Below are positions 10,043-21,165 of a stretch of DNA of 64,000 nt, in pieces. Within the stretch, counting starts at the first letter, position 1, and each line of letters starts with the position of its first letter. The stretch is from positions 1 to 64,000 of the forward strand of contig CABZFN010000003.1 of NCBI GenBank assembly GCA_902525035.1, given 5' to 3'. Position numbers and translations under genes: made by a program. The notes under the pieces are model-generated. The model made no database searches and had not been told where the DNA came from. It worked only from the letters and a program-made list of their open reading frames with translations. This DNA is from an uncultured Alphaproteobacteria bacterium (GTDB lineage: Bacteria > Pseudomonadota > Alphaproteobacteria > HIMB59 > GCA-002718135).

Positions 10043-11117
10043 TTAGTATTAATTTATAAATTAAAGTGTTAGAGTTTTTAACTTGAATCATATCAAATTT
10101 TTTATGCATTGATTCTAATTTTTTTGGATTACTAAATGTTTCATAAATATGTTTTTTTGCTATGTCTAAATCATCATTATTTTGATCAATAATTATGGCT
10201 AATTCATGTTTGGCTAATATTTTAGCATTAAAAAATTGGTGATTGTCTTTTGAAGAAGGTAATGGAATTAATATTGAGGGAAGTTTAAAGTTAATTAAAT
10301 CAATAATTGTGCCTGCTCCAGCTCTACATATTGCTAAATTAGCATTAGCTAGTATTTCATCTATATTGATAAAAAAATCTTTTAAAATTATTGGTGACTT
10401 AATTTTTCTTAATTTTTCTTCTTGTTTTTTTATCAAATGTTTAGAACACTGAAATACAAATTTAGATTTTATAATTTTTTCATTATCTATAATTTTAATG
10501 AGATTTGTTGCAAAGTTTGACACAAATTCTGATCCCTGGCTTCCGCCGGAAATAAAAATTGTGAAGTTACTCTCAGAATTTTTATTGCTTATGTTATTAT
10601 TTTTTTTTAAATTATTTTCTGGTGAGCCTACTACAAATATTTTATCTTTAAACTTTGAATTAATTTTAGATTTTATATCAAAATTTAAAAATAATTTATT
10701 TGTAAAATTCAGAAAAAATTTATTCGTTCTGCCTATTATTGAATTTTGTTCATGTATATAAAGTTTAATTTTATAGAATGGTTTAAATAATACACATGAT
10801 AACATTGGAGAAAACGAAGCATAACTTCCAAAAGAAATTGAATGGGATGGTTTTAATAATAATATAATAATAAATGATTGAATTAATCCTAATAAAATTT
10901 GAAATATACCAAAAATTTTAAATATTATATTCCCATTTAAATTTGATGAACTAATTATATAAATTTTTCCATTATAATTATCAAAGTATTTATAGCCTCT
11001 TTTGTCAGTTATAATTGTGCAATTAATATTTTTAATAGATAAATAATTAGCAAAATTTTTCGCTGGTATAACATGCCCGCCTGTTCCTCCTGTAATTAGT
11101 AAAAAATTTTTTTTCAT
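10032..11117 (-). CDS. murG: UDP-N-acetylglucosamine--N-acetylmuramyl-(pentapeptide) transferase
   Basis: ITGGTGGHVIPA, HEQNSIIGRTNK, ISGGSQGS, CRAGAGTI motifs. Confidence 0.95.
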   Translation of the reverse strand: MKKNFLLITGGTGGHVIPAKNFANYLSIKNINCTIITDKRGYKYFDNYNGKIYIISSSNLNGNIIFKIFGIFQILLGLIQSFIIILLLKPSHSISFGSYASFSPMLSCVLFKPFYKIKLYIHEQNSIIGRTNKFFLNFTNKLFLNFDIKSKINSKFKDKIFVVGSPENNLKKNNNISNKNSESNFTIFISGGSQGSEFVSNFATNLIKIIDNEKIIKSKFVFQCSKHLIKKQEEKLRKIKSPIILKDFFINIDEILANANLAICRAGAGTIIDLINFKLPSILIPLPSSKDNHQFFNAKILAKHELAIIIDQNNDDLDIAKKHIYETFSNPKKLESMHKKFDMIQVKNSNTLIYKLILNEN

Positions 11118-12175
11118 AATTCTTCATTCTTTTTGTTTGTAAGAGATAATAAAAAACCAAATAAGATTGATATTGATATCATGGAAGAACCTCCATAACT
11201 TACAAATGGCAGTGTCATACCTTTTGTTGGTATAAGACCTAGCGAGCTAAAAATATTGATTAGGCATTGTAATCCAAATGAGCAAATTAAACCACTAATT
11301 GCTATAATTTTATATGGATCTTCAAATTGGAGAACTTTTAATAAGCTTCTTATTATAATAGATAGAATTATAAAAATAATGATTAAACAAAAGATAAATC
11401 CTAATTCTTCTCCGGCAACAGCAAATATAAAATCTGTGTTAGCATCAGGAATTTTTTCTTTTAAAATACCTTGCCCTGGACCCTTTCCAAGTAGCCCACC
11501 ATTTTTGAAAGCTTGAATACTTAAATCTATTTGGTAAGTATCGGTCCCACCTAAGCCGCCAAGAAATGAATTAATTCTTGATTGAACATGATCAAAAACA
11601 AAATAAGAAAAAATTGAAATTCCTAATATAAATAAAAATGCAACAATAACTAAAAAAATTGATAAACCAGCAACGAATAACTGGCAAAAAAAAGTTGCTG
11701 ATAGTAGAACTGTCATTCCCAAATCAGGTTGCATAAGTATTAAAGATAAAAGCAAGAAGAAAAAAACAAACAGTAAAGGTAAATAAAATTTTTTATCTTC
11801 TATAGATTTACTTATACACCACGCAGTCAATATAACAAAAATAGGTTTTATTATTTCTGAAGGTTGTAATGTAAAGTTAAATATTTGGAACCATCTCTTA
11901 GCGCCTTTAACTTCGTAATCTAAAAAAAGTATTAGAATTATTATTATTAATAAAATAATAAATAAAAATAATGAAATTCTTCTTATATTTTTACTATCTA
12001 AGTCTGACAGCGCAATAAGTAAGAAAATTGAAAAAAGAAAAAAAATAGAGTGTCTATTTATGGATAAATTTTCATCTATGGAAAATGAAAGTATTAACCC
12101 CGTAAAACCTAATGATAATATTAATATTATGTTAATTCTATCAATTGAGCTCCACCAATTCTTTAAATATTCCAT
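11114..12175 (-). CDS. ftsW: SEDS-family peptidoglycan polymerase FtsW
   Basis: Multi-TM; GAKRWF, QPSEIIKP, QPDLGMT, LPFVSYGGSSM motifs. Confidence 0.94.
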   Translation of the reverse strand: MEYLKNWWSSIDRINIILILSLGFTGLILSFSIDENLSINRHSIFFLFSIFLLIALSDLDSKNIRRISLFLFIILLIIIILILFLDYEVKGAKRWFQIFNFTLQPSEIIKPIFVILTAWCISKSIEDKKFYLPLLFVFFFLLLSLILMQPDLGMTVLLSATFFCQLFVAGLSIFLVIVAFLFILGISIFSYFVFDHVQSRINSFLGGLGGTDTYQIDLSIQAFKNGGLLGKGPGQGILKEKIPDANTDFIFAVAGEELGFIFCLIIIFIILSIIIRSLLKVLQFEDPYKIIAISGLICSFGLQCLINIFSSLGLIPTKGMTLPFVSYGGSSMISISILFGFLLSLTNKKNEEL

Positions 12176-12177
12176 GT

Positions 12178-13494
12178 TTAATTTGTATAATTTTTAATTA
12201 ATTTATTAAAATGAATGCCTCTTTCTTCAAAATTTTTGTATTGATCATAAGAGGCACATGCAGGAGCAAACAATATAGTTGATTGATTTAAATTTTTTTT
12301 AATATCCTTGAAAGTTTTTTTGATAACTGATTTCAAATTTACCGATCTTTTTACAACTAATTCTTTTTTTAATTTTTTTTCAATAAAAGATCTTGATTTT
12401 CCGTAGGTATACACGCAACTAATTTTATTTTTATATTTTAGAAGAGTTTCAAAATTTTTTTCTTTAGCTATGCCCCCTAAGATTAGGTAAATATTATTGT
12501 AATTTACAACTGAATTTATTGTTGAATTTAAATTAGTAGATTTACTATTATTTACTATTTTTAATTTATTATTGGTAAAAATTGTAGATGATCTAAATGG
12601 AAGACCCTTAAATGTTTTAATAACCTTAAGAAAATTAGTTTCTGGAATTTTTAATATTTTGCTACATATGTATGCTATTAAAATATTTTGGATATTAAAA
12701 TGACCTTCCAAGTCTTTTGAGATTTTTTTTAGAAATAATTTTCTGCTTTTTTTGAAGTAATTATCTAGAATATATTCATTATTAGCAAAACAATCAGCTG
12801 ATTTATCGACTAAAGAAAAACTAATTTTATTTTTAATTTTTTTTTGATTAAATATTTTTTTTGAATAAATATCATCAATGGATAACAAATTAATTCCATT
12901 TTTAGAAATAATATTTTTTTTCTGGTTAATATAATCACTAATACCTTTGTACCTATCTAAATGATCTCCAGATAAATTAGTTATTACTGATATTCTACTA
13001 TCAAGTGTCTTAACTGTTTCTAATTGAAAGGAACTTAATTCGATAACATGAACTTTATATTTTTTTTTAAGAAGAAATGCGTTACATAATGATTCTCCAA
13101 TATTGCCCCCAACAAACGTTTTAGTATTATTTTTTTTTAAAATATCTCCTATTAATTTGGTTGTTGTTGATTTCCCATTTGTACCAGTAATAGCTACAAT
13201 CTTTTGATTTGTTAAATTCGAAATATATAGATTTAAATCCCTATTTACTTTTTTAGATATATTTTTTCTTTTAAATTTATTTTGTCTTAAAGATATTCCT
13301 GGGCTAACAAATATTTTTTCAAAATCATTCAAATTATCTTTTTTAATATTAAATAAATAATCATTATTATAATTTTTTTTTATAGCTTTTATTACTGTTG
13401 GATTATCATCCCACATCTTAAATTTTATTTTTTTATTTTCAAAATAATTTACTATAGAAAGTCCTGATTTTTGAATTCCATAAATTAAATACAT
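12178..13494 (-). CDS. murD: UDP-N-acetylmuramoyl-L-alanine--D-glutamate ligase
   Basis: AITGTNGKSTTTKLIG, VGGNIGESL, LSGDHLDRY, PACASYDQYKNFEERG motifs. Confidence 0.94.
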   Translation of the reverse strand: MYLIYGIQKSGLSIVNYFENKKIKFKMWDDNPTVIKAIKKNYNNDYLFNIKKDNLNDFEKIFVSPGISLRQNKFKRKNISKKVNRDLNLYISNLTNQKIVAITGTNGKSTTTKLIGDILKKNNTKTFVGGNIGESLCNAFLLKKKYKVHVIELSSFQLETVKTLDSRISVITNLSGDHLDRYKGISDYINQKKNIISKNGINLLSIDDIYSKKIFNQKKIKNKISFSLVDKSADCFANNEYILDNYFKKSRKLFLKKISKDLEGHFNIQNILIAYICSKILKIPETNFLKVIKTFKGLPFRSSTIFTNNKLKIVNNSKSTNLNSTINSVVNYNNIYLILGGIAKEKNFETLLKYKNKISCVYTYGKSRSFIEKKLKKELVVKRSVNLKSVIKKTFKDIKKNLNQSTILFAPACASYDQYKNFEERGIHFNKLIKNYTN

Positions 13495-14582
13495 TATCTA
13501 ATTCTTAAAGTTGCAAGACCTATCAAAGCTAATACAATAGTAATTATCCAAAAACGAATAACTATTGTTGACTCAGGCCATCCTTTTTTTTCAAAATGAT
13601 GATGTAGTGGAGCCATTAAGAAAACTCTTTTTCCTGTCATTTTAAAAATGAATACTTGAATTACTACAGACAAGGTTTCTAGAACAAATAAACCTCCTAT
13701 TATTGCAAGAAGAATTTCATGTTTGCATGTTATTGCTATTGAACCTAAAGAGCTACCTAATGCTAGAGATCCAGTATCACCCATAAAAACTTTTGCGGGT
13801 GGTGCGTTAAACCATAAAAAACCTAAAGCAGCTCCAATTAAAGAACCACAAAAAACTGCTAATTCACCAGTTCCAGGAATATATTGGATAAGTAAATAAT
13901 TAGAAAAAACTATATTACCTGAAATATAAGCTATGAAAGCAAAAGACATAGCAACTATCATTACAGGAACAATTGCTAAACCATCAAGTCCATCAGTTAG
14001 GTTTACTGCATTAGCCGATCCAATAATTATAAATATGGAAATTAAAAAATAAAATATTCCAAAATCTATAATTAAATTTTTAAAGAAAGGAAATGTCATA
14101 GATTTGCTTATACTTGGATCTAAATTGATAAGAATTAAATATGAAATCAAAAATGAAAAAATGATTTGCAATATAATTCTTATTTTTGATGAAATGCCCT
14201 CACTTGTATTTGATTTAATTTTTTTGTAATCATCTGCAAAACCAATAGATCCAAAAATTAAAATAGTTAAAAGTAAAATCCATATAAAAATATTTTGTAA
14301 ATCAGCCCAAATAATTGTAGAAACAAAAACACTTAGAATAATTAACAAGCCACCCATTGTAGGGGTACCTTTTTTTGCAATTATATGTGACTCTGGACCG
14401 TCATCTCTTATTGGCTGGCCAGTTGGCTGAACATTTGATAATTTGTTAATAATATAATTTCCAAATATGAGAGAAAAAAATAATCCAGTAAGAATAGAGG
14501 CGCCAGCCCTAAATGTTATATAACTAAAAATATTTAGAAAACTAAATAAAGATTGGTATTCAAAGGCCAAATATTTAATCAA
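13494..14582 (-). CDS. mraY: phospho-N-acetylmuramoyl-pentapeptide-transferase
   Basis: KKGTPTMGGLLI, GFADDYKKI, NAVNLTDGLDGLA, FMGDTGSLALG, APLHHHFEKKGW. Confidence 0.97.
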   Translation of the reverse strand: MIKYLAFEYQSLFSFLNIFSYITFRAGASILTGLFFSLIFGNYIINKLSNVQPTGQPIRDDGPESHIIAKKGTPTMGGLLIILSVFVSTIIWADLQNIFIWILLLTILIFGSIGFADDYKKIKSNTSEGISSKIRIILQIIFSFLISYLILINLDPSISKSMTFPFFKNLIIDFGIFYFLISIFIIIGSANAVNLTDGLDGLAIVPVMIVAMSFAFIAYISGNIVFSNYLLIQYIPGTGELAVFCGSLIGAALGFLWFNAPPAKVFMGDTGSLALGSSLGSIAITCKHEILLAIIGGLFVLETLSVVIQVFIFKMTGKRVFLMAPLHHHFEKKGWPESTIVIRFWIITIVLALIGLATLRIR

Positions 14583-15946
14583 ATCGATACCTGCTTTAGT
14601 AATGTTTTTGCAAACTTATTTATTTTTGTTGAATTAGAACATTTAATTAAAATAATGTCATTATTATGCACTTTCTCTTCTAAAAATTGCATGATTTTAT
14701 TTGTATTTTTAAAATAGATAAATTCATTATTTGGATTAAAAAATTTTTTTATAGATAATTCAAAGAATTTGCCACATAAAATTACAAATTTAAAAATAGT
14801 GTCATCTAATTGTTTTAGTAATTTATAATGAATTTTATAAGAATTATTTCCTAATTCATTCATTGTTCCAAGTATTATTATTTTTTTATTATTCTTTATT
14901 TTTATATTTTTTAAGTTTTGTATACTTTGCATCATTGTATCTGGATTAGCATTATAAGATTCATCAATAATATTTATTTTTTTTTTATTTAGAGAAATTT
15001 TATGAACTAATCCTCTACCTTCAACTGGTTTTAAAAACCTGAATTGATTTACAACTGATTTAATATTTAGAGAATTTTCATTATAAAATGCAAGACAAAA
15101 TAATAAGTTATTTAATCTATGCATTACTACTGTATCAGTAATAATATTAATTTGTTTTTTATTAATTAATAAAGTTACTTTATAAAATTTTTTAAAAGGA
15201 GATATGTTTTTAATAAAATATTTTTTTGAAGAATTATCAATTCGAATTATTTTAAGATTTTTTTCTTTTTTTGCTTTTGTAATTAAAATATTTTCATATT
15301 TTGATGACACATTTAGATATAGGTTTTGTCTATTATTATTATGTTTTGAAATAAATATATCAGCTTTTTCTCTAGCAATATTATTTTTATTTTTGAAATT
15401 TTCAAGATGCGTAGATTGTATGTTTGTAATAAATACCTCTGATGGTCTTACTAAATTACTAAGAAATTTTATCTCACCAAAATTGTTTGTTCCAATCTCA
15501 AAAATTGCAAAGTTCGACTTTAAGTTTAAATTTAGTAAAGATATTAATACACCTAACTGATTATTATAACTTTTCTTTGAGTAAGAAATAGTATGATCTT
15601 TTTTTAAAAAAAATGCTAAAGTTTCTTTTAAAGTTGTTTTACCAGCACTGCCAGTAATGCCTATTACTTTACCTTTATATAAATCTCGTTTTATTCTAGC
15701 TATTTCTGAAAGATATTTATAAATATTATCTACATATATAATTTTTTTATTCTTTTTAAAATTTTTCTTATCAGTTATACAAAATCTTGCACCTTTATTT
15801 ATTGCTTCACTTATAAATTTGTTTCCATGAAATCTTTTACCTTTTAAAGCAAGAAATATATCGCCACCTTTAATATCCTTACTTGATATTTGAATTTTAT
15901 CTTTTTTAGATATTATGTATTTCTCTAATTTATTTAATTCGCTCAT
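14579..15946 (-). CDS. murF: UDP-N-acetylmuramoyl-tripeptide--D-alanyl-D-alanine ligase
   Basis: GITGSAGKTTLKE, FEIGTNNFGEI, DESYNANPDTM motifs; cluster position. Confidence 0.93.
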   Translation of the reverse strand: MSELNKLEKYIISKKDKIQISSKDIKGGDIFLALKGKRFHGNKFISEAINKGARFCITDKKNFKKNKKIIYVDNIYKYLSEIARIKRDLYKGKVIGITGSAGKTTLKETLAFFLKKDHTISYSKKSYNNQLGVLISLLNLNLKSNFAIFEIGTNNFGEIKFLSNLVRPSEVFITNIQSTHLENFKNKNNIAREKADIFISKHNNNRQNLYLNVSSKYENILITKAKKEKNLKIIRIDNSSKKYFIKNISPFKKFYKVTLLINKKQINIITDTVVMHRLNNLLFCLAFYNENSLNIKSVVNQFRFLKPVEGRGLVHKISLNKKKINIIDESYNANPDTMMQSIQNLKNIKIKNNKKIIILGTMNELGNNSYKIHYKLLKQLDDTIFKFVILCGKFFELSIKKFFNPNNEFIYFKNTNKIMQFLEEKVHNNDIILIKCSNSTKINKFAKTLLKQVSI

Positions 15947-17364
15947 TACTTTAATAATTGTTTCACAATTGTAAAATCATCAAACTTAATTGTTTTATTT
16001 TTTAAAATTTGAAATTTTTCATGCCCTTTACCTGCTACTATTAAAATTTCATTCATTTTTAATTCTTTAATAGCTAGTTTAATTGCTTTTCTTCTATCAG
16101 ATACTTCAATAGCTCTAGGACAATACTTTATAATATTTTTTCTTATTTTAGATGGATTTTCATTTCTTGGATTATCATCCGTTATATATATTTTATCAGC
16201 ATATTTATTTGCAATTAATGCCATGGATTTTCGCTTACTTTTATCTCTATCACCCCCACAACCAAATAAAATTATTGGTTTAGTTTTTTTGATTTTATAG
16301 GCAAGTAGTATTTTTTTTAAAGCATCTGGTGTATGTGCATAATCAATTATAATCTTTGATTTCTTTTTTTTATATTCAATTGTTTCTAAACGACCTAAGG
16401 GATTAGTAACTTTTGATAATACTCTTACAATTTTGTTTTGATTAATACTTAGTGCCAAACAACAAGTAATTGCACATTCTAAATTTTCTAATTCTATGTT
16501 TGTTTTAAGTTTTAAGCTTCCTAGATTATATTTTTTATTATTGATATTCAAATATACAAAATTATTAATTTTTACCAATTTTATACTTTTATTTCCAAAA
16601 TATTTTAATTTGACATTTTTTTTTATCAATTTTTTTTTTAATTCTGATAAGATTTTTAATCGTGAATTAATTACAGCAAATCCACTATTTACTAAATGAT
16701 TAGAGAAAAGTTTAATTTTAGATTTTTTATAATTTGAGAATGTTTTATGGTAGTCAAGATGATCTCTTGAAATATTTGTAATAGCTGCAATATTTACAGG
16801 ATAATTTCTTAATCTGTTTTGTTCTAAAGCATGACTTGAAGCTTCAAAAATATAAATATTTTTTTCTTTTTTACTTAAAGATCCATATTTATATAATTCT
16901 TCATAGGCAGGAGTTGTTAAATTTATATCATTTATTTTTTTTCCGTTTATAAAATGACCTAAAGTACCAACCGTTGTATTATTATATTTTAGTGAATTTA
17001 GAATTTTTGAAATATACCAAACAACTGATGTTTTTCCATTTGTACCCGTAACTGCTATTGTTTTAAAGGGAGGATTACTGTGAAGTTTATTTAATAAAGA
17101 ATTGGTCTCAATATTAATATTAGATACAACAAATTGAGGAATTTTTAAGTTATTAATATATTTATTTGAAATTATAGCAGGAGTTTTATTCTTAAGTGCT
17201 TCATCTAAATAAATCTTTTTTACCTTTGTATTATTATCATAAACAAACAATGTTTTGTTATTAGTAAGTTTTGAATTGGAGGTAATTGCAGAGAAATATT
17301 TATTTTTATTAAAGTTGTACGTTTTATTTACACTTATAACTTTTGATAAATTAGACAGTAGCAT
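15946..17364 (-). CDS. murE: UDP-N-acetylmuramyl-tripeptide synthetase
   Basis: AVTGTNGKTSVVWY, EASSHALEQNRL, DYAHTPDALKK, TDDNPRNENP, GKGHEKFQ. Confidence 0.95.
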   Translation of the reverse strand: MLLSNLSKVISVNKTYNFNKNKYFSAITSNSKLTNNKTLFVYDNNTKVKKIYLDEALKNKTPAIISNKYINNLKIPQFVVSNINIETNSLLNKLHSNPPFKTIAVTGTNGKTSVVWYISKILNSLKYNNTTVGTLGHFINGKKINDINLTTPAYEELYKYGSLSKKEKNIYIFEASSHALEQNRLRNYPVNIAAITNISRDHLDYHKTFSNYKKSKIKLFSNHLVNSGFAVINSRLKILSELKKKLIKKNVKLKYFGNKSIKLVKINNFVYLNINNKKYNLGSLKLKTNIELENLECAITCCLALSINQNKIVRVLSKVTNPLGRLETIEYKKKKSKIIIDYAHTPDALKKILLAYKIKKTKPIILFGCGGDRDKSKRKSMALIANKYADKIYITDDNPRNENPSKIRKNIIKYCPRAIEVSDRRKAIKLAIKELKMNEILIVAGKGHEKFQILKNKTIKFDDFTIVKQLLK

Positions 17365-19000
17365 TTAATTTTCTATATAAAAAATTTGTGTCTACTTTTA
17401 GAAGGGCATCGTTTTTATCTTTTGAAATATTAAAAAGTTTTATAATATTAATAATTATATTTTTAACTAAGGGTGCATTTACTCTAGCTCCAGTCATTTT
17501 TTGTTTAGTACCTGTTTCCTTTTTTGGATACTCAATAGCTGTGTAAATTACATATTTTGGATTATTGGTTGGGAATATTCCAATAAAAGAGGTTAGGTTT
17601 CTATCCTTATAATATTCACCATTTGGATTTAGTAATTCTGATGTTCCTGTTTTACCTCCCACAGAATAACCATCTACTTTTACTCTGGGACCAGTGTATT
17701 CGGTTTTGAGAACAACAGAATTTAGTAAATTGATAAAGAATGTGGATGATTTTTTATTATTAAAAATTTGTTTTTGTTCAAATTGTTTGTTTAATTGAAG
17801 TGTAGGAAAGACCTCATTCCCATTATTTGCCAACGAAGCATAAGCTTTAACTAAATGAAGAGGTGTAATTGCAAATCCATGACCAAATCCTATAGTTGCT
17901 GTTTCTAACTTACCCCAATTATTTTTATTTCCCAAAGGGGCTGCAATTTCTTTATTTTCTATATTTATTTTTTTATTGAAACCTATTTTTTCAAAAAATT
18001 CTTTTTGGTTTTTTTTCCCAATCAAAGTAGCAATCTGAGCTGTACCAATATTGGATGATTCAACAATTATTTTTTCAATATCATAAATGCCGTTATCTTT
18101 GTATGTATCATAATCACTAATATTTAAATATTTTTTTGTAACATCAAAAGTCATCTGAGGATCTAAAATATCTAAATCAAATCCAATAGTTGCAGTTATA
18201 GGCTTGAATGTTGATCCCATTTCATAATTAGACTGAAAAACTCTATTTATTAAATTATTATTATTAAATGATGATTTGTCCTCAGGATTATAATCAGGTA
18301 AACTTACTGATGATAAGATTTGTCCATTAGTAATATCCATAACTATAGCCAAACCAGATTCAGCTTTGTAATTATTTATTGTTTTTAAGAGATTTTCTCT
18401 AACCAGCTGCTGTAAATTAGTATCAATACTAATAATTATATCTTGTGATTTTGAGAGTTCATTATCAAAATATCTCTCAATTCCACTTTGTCCATTCTGA
18501 TCAATATCTACATATCCAAGAATATGTGACAAAGTATTTTTATAAGGATATATTCTTTTTAATTCCCTATGAGCCTTGATATTTATTTCACCAAGATTAA
18601 TTATTTCTTGATATTCAATTGGAGATATATTTCTTTTTATCCAAATAAATTTACTTTTTGATAGTAATTTTTTTTTTATTATTTTTATATCTAAATCAAG
18701 AATTAAACCTAATTTATTAGCAAGGTCGTTTTTATTTTTTATCTTATTAGGATTAATTGATAAAGAGATACTTTCGATTGAAGTAGCAATTATATTTCCA
18801 TTCCTATCATAAATACTGCCCCTGATATCTTTTTTTACATAATCAGTAGTATGATCAATGATATCAGGAAAGAGCATAATTGATGAGATTCTATAAATAG
18901 AAATAAGATAGACAAAGATAAAAATTGTAATTGAAAAAAAAACTCTTCTATGAAGTAACTTTAAAGAGTCACTATCAAATAATTTCAGTTTGCTTAACAT
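17351..19000 (-). CDS. ftsI: peptidoglycan D,D-transpeptidase FtsI (class B PBP)
   Basis: Penicillin-binding motifs STFK, SSN, KTGTS; N-terminal TM; cluster position. Confidence 0.95.
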   Translation of the reverse strand: MLSKLKLFDSDSLKLLHRRVFFSITIFIFVYLISIYRISSIMLFPDIIDHTTDYVKKDIRGSIYDRNGNIIATSIESISLSINPNKIKNKNDLANKLGLILDLDIKIIKKKLLSKSKFIWIKRNISPIEYQEIINLGEINIKAHRELKRIYPYKNTLSHILGYVDIDQNGQSGIERYFDNELSKSQDIIISIDTNLQQLVRENLLKTINNYKAESGLAIVMDITNGQILSSVSLPDYNPEDKSSFNNNNLINRVFQSNYEMGSTFKPITATIGFDLDILDPQMTFDVTKKYLNISDYDTYKDNGIYDIEKIIVESSNIGTAQIATLIGKKNQKEFFEKIGFNKKINIENKEIAAPLGNKNNWGKLETATIGFGHGFAITPLHLVKAYASLANNGNEVFPTLQLNKQFEQKQIFNNKKSSTFFINLLNSVVLKTEYTGPRVKVDGYSVGGKTGTSELLNPNGEYYKDRNLTSFIGIFPTNNPKYVIYTAIEYPKKETGTKQKMTGARVNAPLVKNIIINIIKLFNISKDKNDALLKVDTNFLYRKLNATV

Positions 19001-19003
19001 TAA

Positions 19004-19318
19004 TTAATTATTTGAACTAATAAGCTTGATATTTTTATCTTTATTTGACATTTCTTCCATTTTTACAATAAGAGGAATATTATTGTTTTGAATTTCATAA
19101 AAATACAATTCATATAATGTTTTTAAATATGAGCTATTTTTATGAGCAGCTAATTCAATCTTATTAATTTTTAAATTTTCTGAAATTTTAGATATTTTCA
19201 TTTTTAGATTATCATTATTTTTTTCGATATCTCTTGTATTGTTGGCAATATAAATCATTGAAAAAACCAGTATTAAATTAAGAATTAAAAAGAATATAAT
19301 TGATTTAGTATACTTCAT
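19004..19318 (-). CDS. ftsL: FtsL-like small membrane cell division protein
   Basis: 104 aa, one N-terminal TM then coiled-coil-like region; between rsmH and ftsI. Call rests mostly on position. Confidence 0.65.
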   Translation of the reverse strand: MKYTKSIIFFLILNLILVFSMIYIANNTRDIEKNNDNLKMKISKISENLKINKIELAAHKNSSYLKTLYELYFYEIQNNNIPLIVKMEEMSNKDKNIKLISSNN

Positions 19319-19320
19319 AA

Positions 19321-20259
19321 TTAAATTTTCTGAGCTACCCGAAGTTTTGCTGATCTAGATCTGGGATTTTCTAAAATCTCAGAAACTGATGGCAATATTG
19401 GTTTTTTGGTGATTATTTTAAGTTGAGTTGCCAGTTTATCAGGTAACTCCGGGTAGTGGCGGGAGGAACGCCATCGTTTACCACTATTGTGGTTAAAAAA
19501 ATCTTTCACAATTCTATCTTCTAGACTTTGGAAAGAAACTACTAAAATTAAACCATCTTTATTTAAAATTTTTAAAGTTTTTTCTAGACTGTTTTTTAGT
19601 TCACTTAACTCATCATTCACATAAATTCTAATTGCTTGAAATGTTTTTGTTGCTGGATGAATCTTATTTTTTAATTGATTTTTTTTTGGTAAACAATTTT
19701 TAATAATATTTGATAATTCTATAGTATCGTTTATAAATTTTACTTTTCTGTTTTTTACTATTTCTTTTGCAATAACTCTTGAATAACGTTCCTCTCCATA
19801 TTGATAAATTATATCAGCTAGATTTTTTTCTTCGTACTTATTAACTATATCATAAGCATTTTTATCTGAAAAACCCATTCGCATATCAAGTGGTCCAGAT
19901 TTGTTGAATGAAAAACCTCTTTGCGCATTATCTATTTGATTTGAACTTGTGCCTAGATCGAAAAGAATTATGTCAAATTTTTTATCTTTAATCTTTGTAC
20001 TTTTTACTATTTCTTCAATTTTACTGAATTTATCATTTATTAGAGTAAAATTTGAAAATTTGGATTTTATTTCTTCTGCAAATAGTTTTGAAATTGGATC
20101 CCTATCTATTGCTAACAATTGATTTACATTAAATTTTTTAAGAATAGTGTTCGAATAGCCGCCACCACCAAAAGTTGCATCTATTACATTTATTGATTTT
20201 GTTAATGGTAGAAAGGATATTATTTCTTTTATCATTACTGACTTATGTAAATTTTCCAT
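19321..20259 (-). CDS. rsmH: 16S rRNA (cytosine1402-N4)-methyltransferase
   Basis: HKSVMIKEI, DATFGGGGYS, DLGTSSNQID, RGFSFNKSGPLDMRM, HPATKTFQAIRIYVNDEL. Confidence 0.97.
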   Translation of the reverse strand: MENLHKSVMIKEIISFLPLTKSINVIDATFGGGGYSNTILKKFNVNQLLAIDRDPISKLFAEEIKSKFSNFTLINDKFSKIEEIVKSTKIKDKKFDIILFDLGTSSNQIDNAQRGFSFNKSGPLDMRMGFSDKNAYDIVNKYEEKNLADIIYQYGEERYSRVIAKEIVKNRKVKFINDTIELSNIIKNCLPKKNQLKNKIHPATKTFQAIRIYVNDELSELKNSLEKTLKILNKDGLILVVSFQSLEDRIVKDFFNHNSGKRWRSSRHYPELPDKLATQLKIITKKPILPSVSEILENPRSRSAKLRVAQKI

Positions 20260-20260
20260 A

Positions 20261-20722
20261 TTATTTTTGTTGTGTTAACATCATTCGTAATGATTTTTTT
20301 TCTTTTAAAAGACGTCTTCTTGAATCTTCAGTATTTTTTTGACCTTTTTTTGGATCCCAAATCTGAAAGTAATGACCTTGACCAAAAAAAGCAGCTTCAG
20401 TTTTAATGCTAGCGTATAATTTTAATTCTTCGGGAATTAAAAATCTTCCTTCTTTATCAATGTTAGTTGTAATTATTTCTGAAAATATTGATGTTGAAAA
20501 ATCATCATAGTCTTCAGAAAAAAAATCTAAATTATTAATTCTTTTTGCGATTTCTTTTAATCTTCCAACACCACAACCTTCAATAGAAGGTGTTTTTATA
20601 GATTTATATAAAATAATTTCATTTCTATTAGCTTTTGGAAGTATATTTCTAAAGCTAGAAGGTAGAGAAACTCTTCCCTTCTTATCTATTTTATTAATAT
20701 ATTTAGATACAAATAAATCCAT
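20261..20722 (-). CDS. mraZ: transcriptional regulator MraZ
   Basis: KYINKIDKKGRVSLPSSFR and DKEGRFLIPEEL AbrB-like repeats; first gene of the dcw cluster. Confidence 0.93.
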   Translation of the reverse strand: MDLFVSKYINKIDKKGRVSLPSSFRNILPKANRNEIILYKSIKTPSIEGCGVGRLKEIAKRINNLDFFSEDYDDFSTSIFSEIITTNIDKEGRFLIPEELKLYASIKTEAAFFGQGHYFQIWDPKKGQKNTEDSRRRLLKEKKSLRMMLTQQK

Positions 20723-20810
20723 TAATTATGGGTTATCATGGGATTATATGGGCGTCAATGGGTATGTGAAATTATGATAAATGTTCTTTGTATGTTCTCA
20801 ATAATTATAA

Positions 20811-21146
20811 TGATGGTGCATAAGCCGGGTTCTGTAATTTATTAAAAAATTGATGATCATTAATCTAGAACAAATGTCACCATTTGTTTCAAGCAGTCTA
20901 CCCGAACAGCTCAGCTGGAACTGATTGCTATTCCTATTTGACCTTGCTCCAAAAAGGGTTTGCAAAGCCTTTATTGTTACCAAAAAAGCGGTGGGCTCTT
21001 ACCCCACCATTTCACCCTTACCTTTGCAGGCGGTATATTTTCTGTTGCACTTTCCCTAAGCTTTCACTTGCCAGGTGTTACCTGGTTTTTTTTCCAGTGG
21101 AGCCCGGACTTTCCTCTTGATTACTCAAGCGATCATCGCACCATCT
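20811..21146 (-). ncRNA. rnpB: RNase P RNA (class A)
   Basis: Minus strand holds GAGGAAAGTCCGGGCTCC near the 5' end and ACAGAACCCGGCTTATGCACCATC at the 3' end; GATGGTGC/GCACCATC termini pair as P1; upstream of mraZ. Confidence 0.93.
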
Positions 21147-21165
21147 TAACTTGTAATAAATTGAT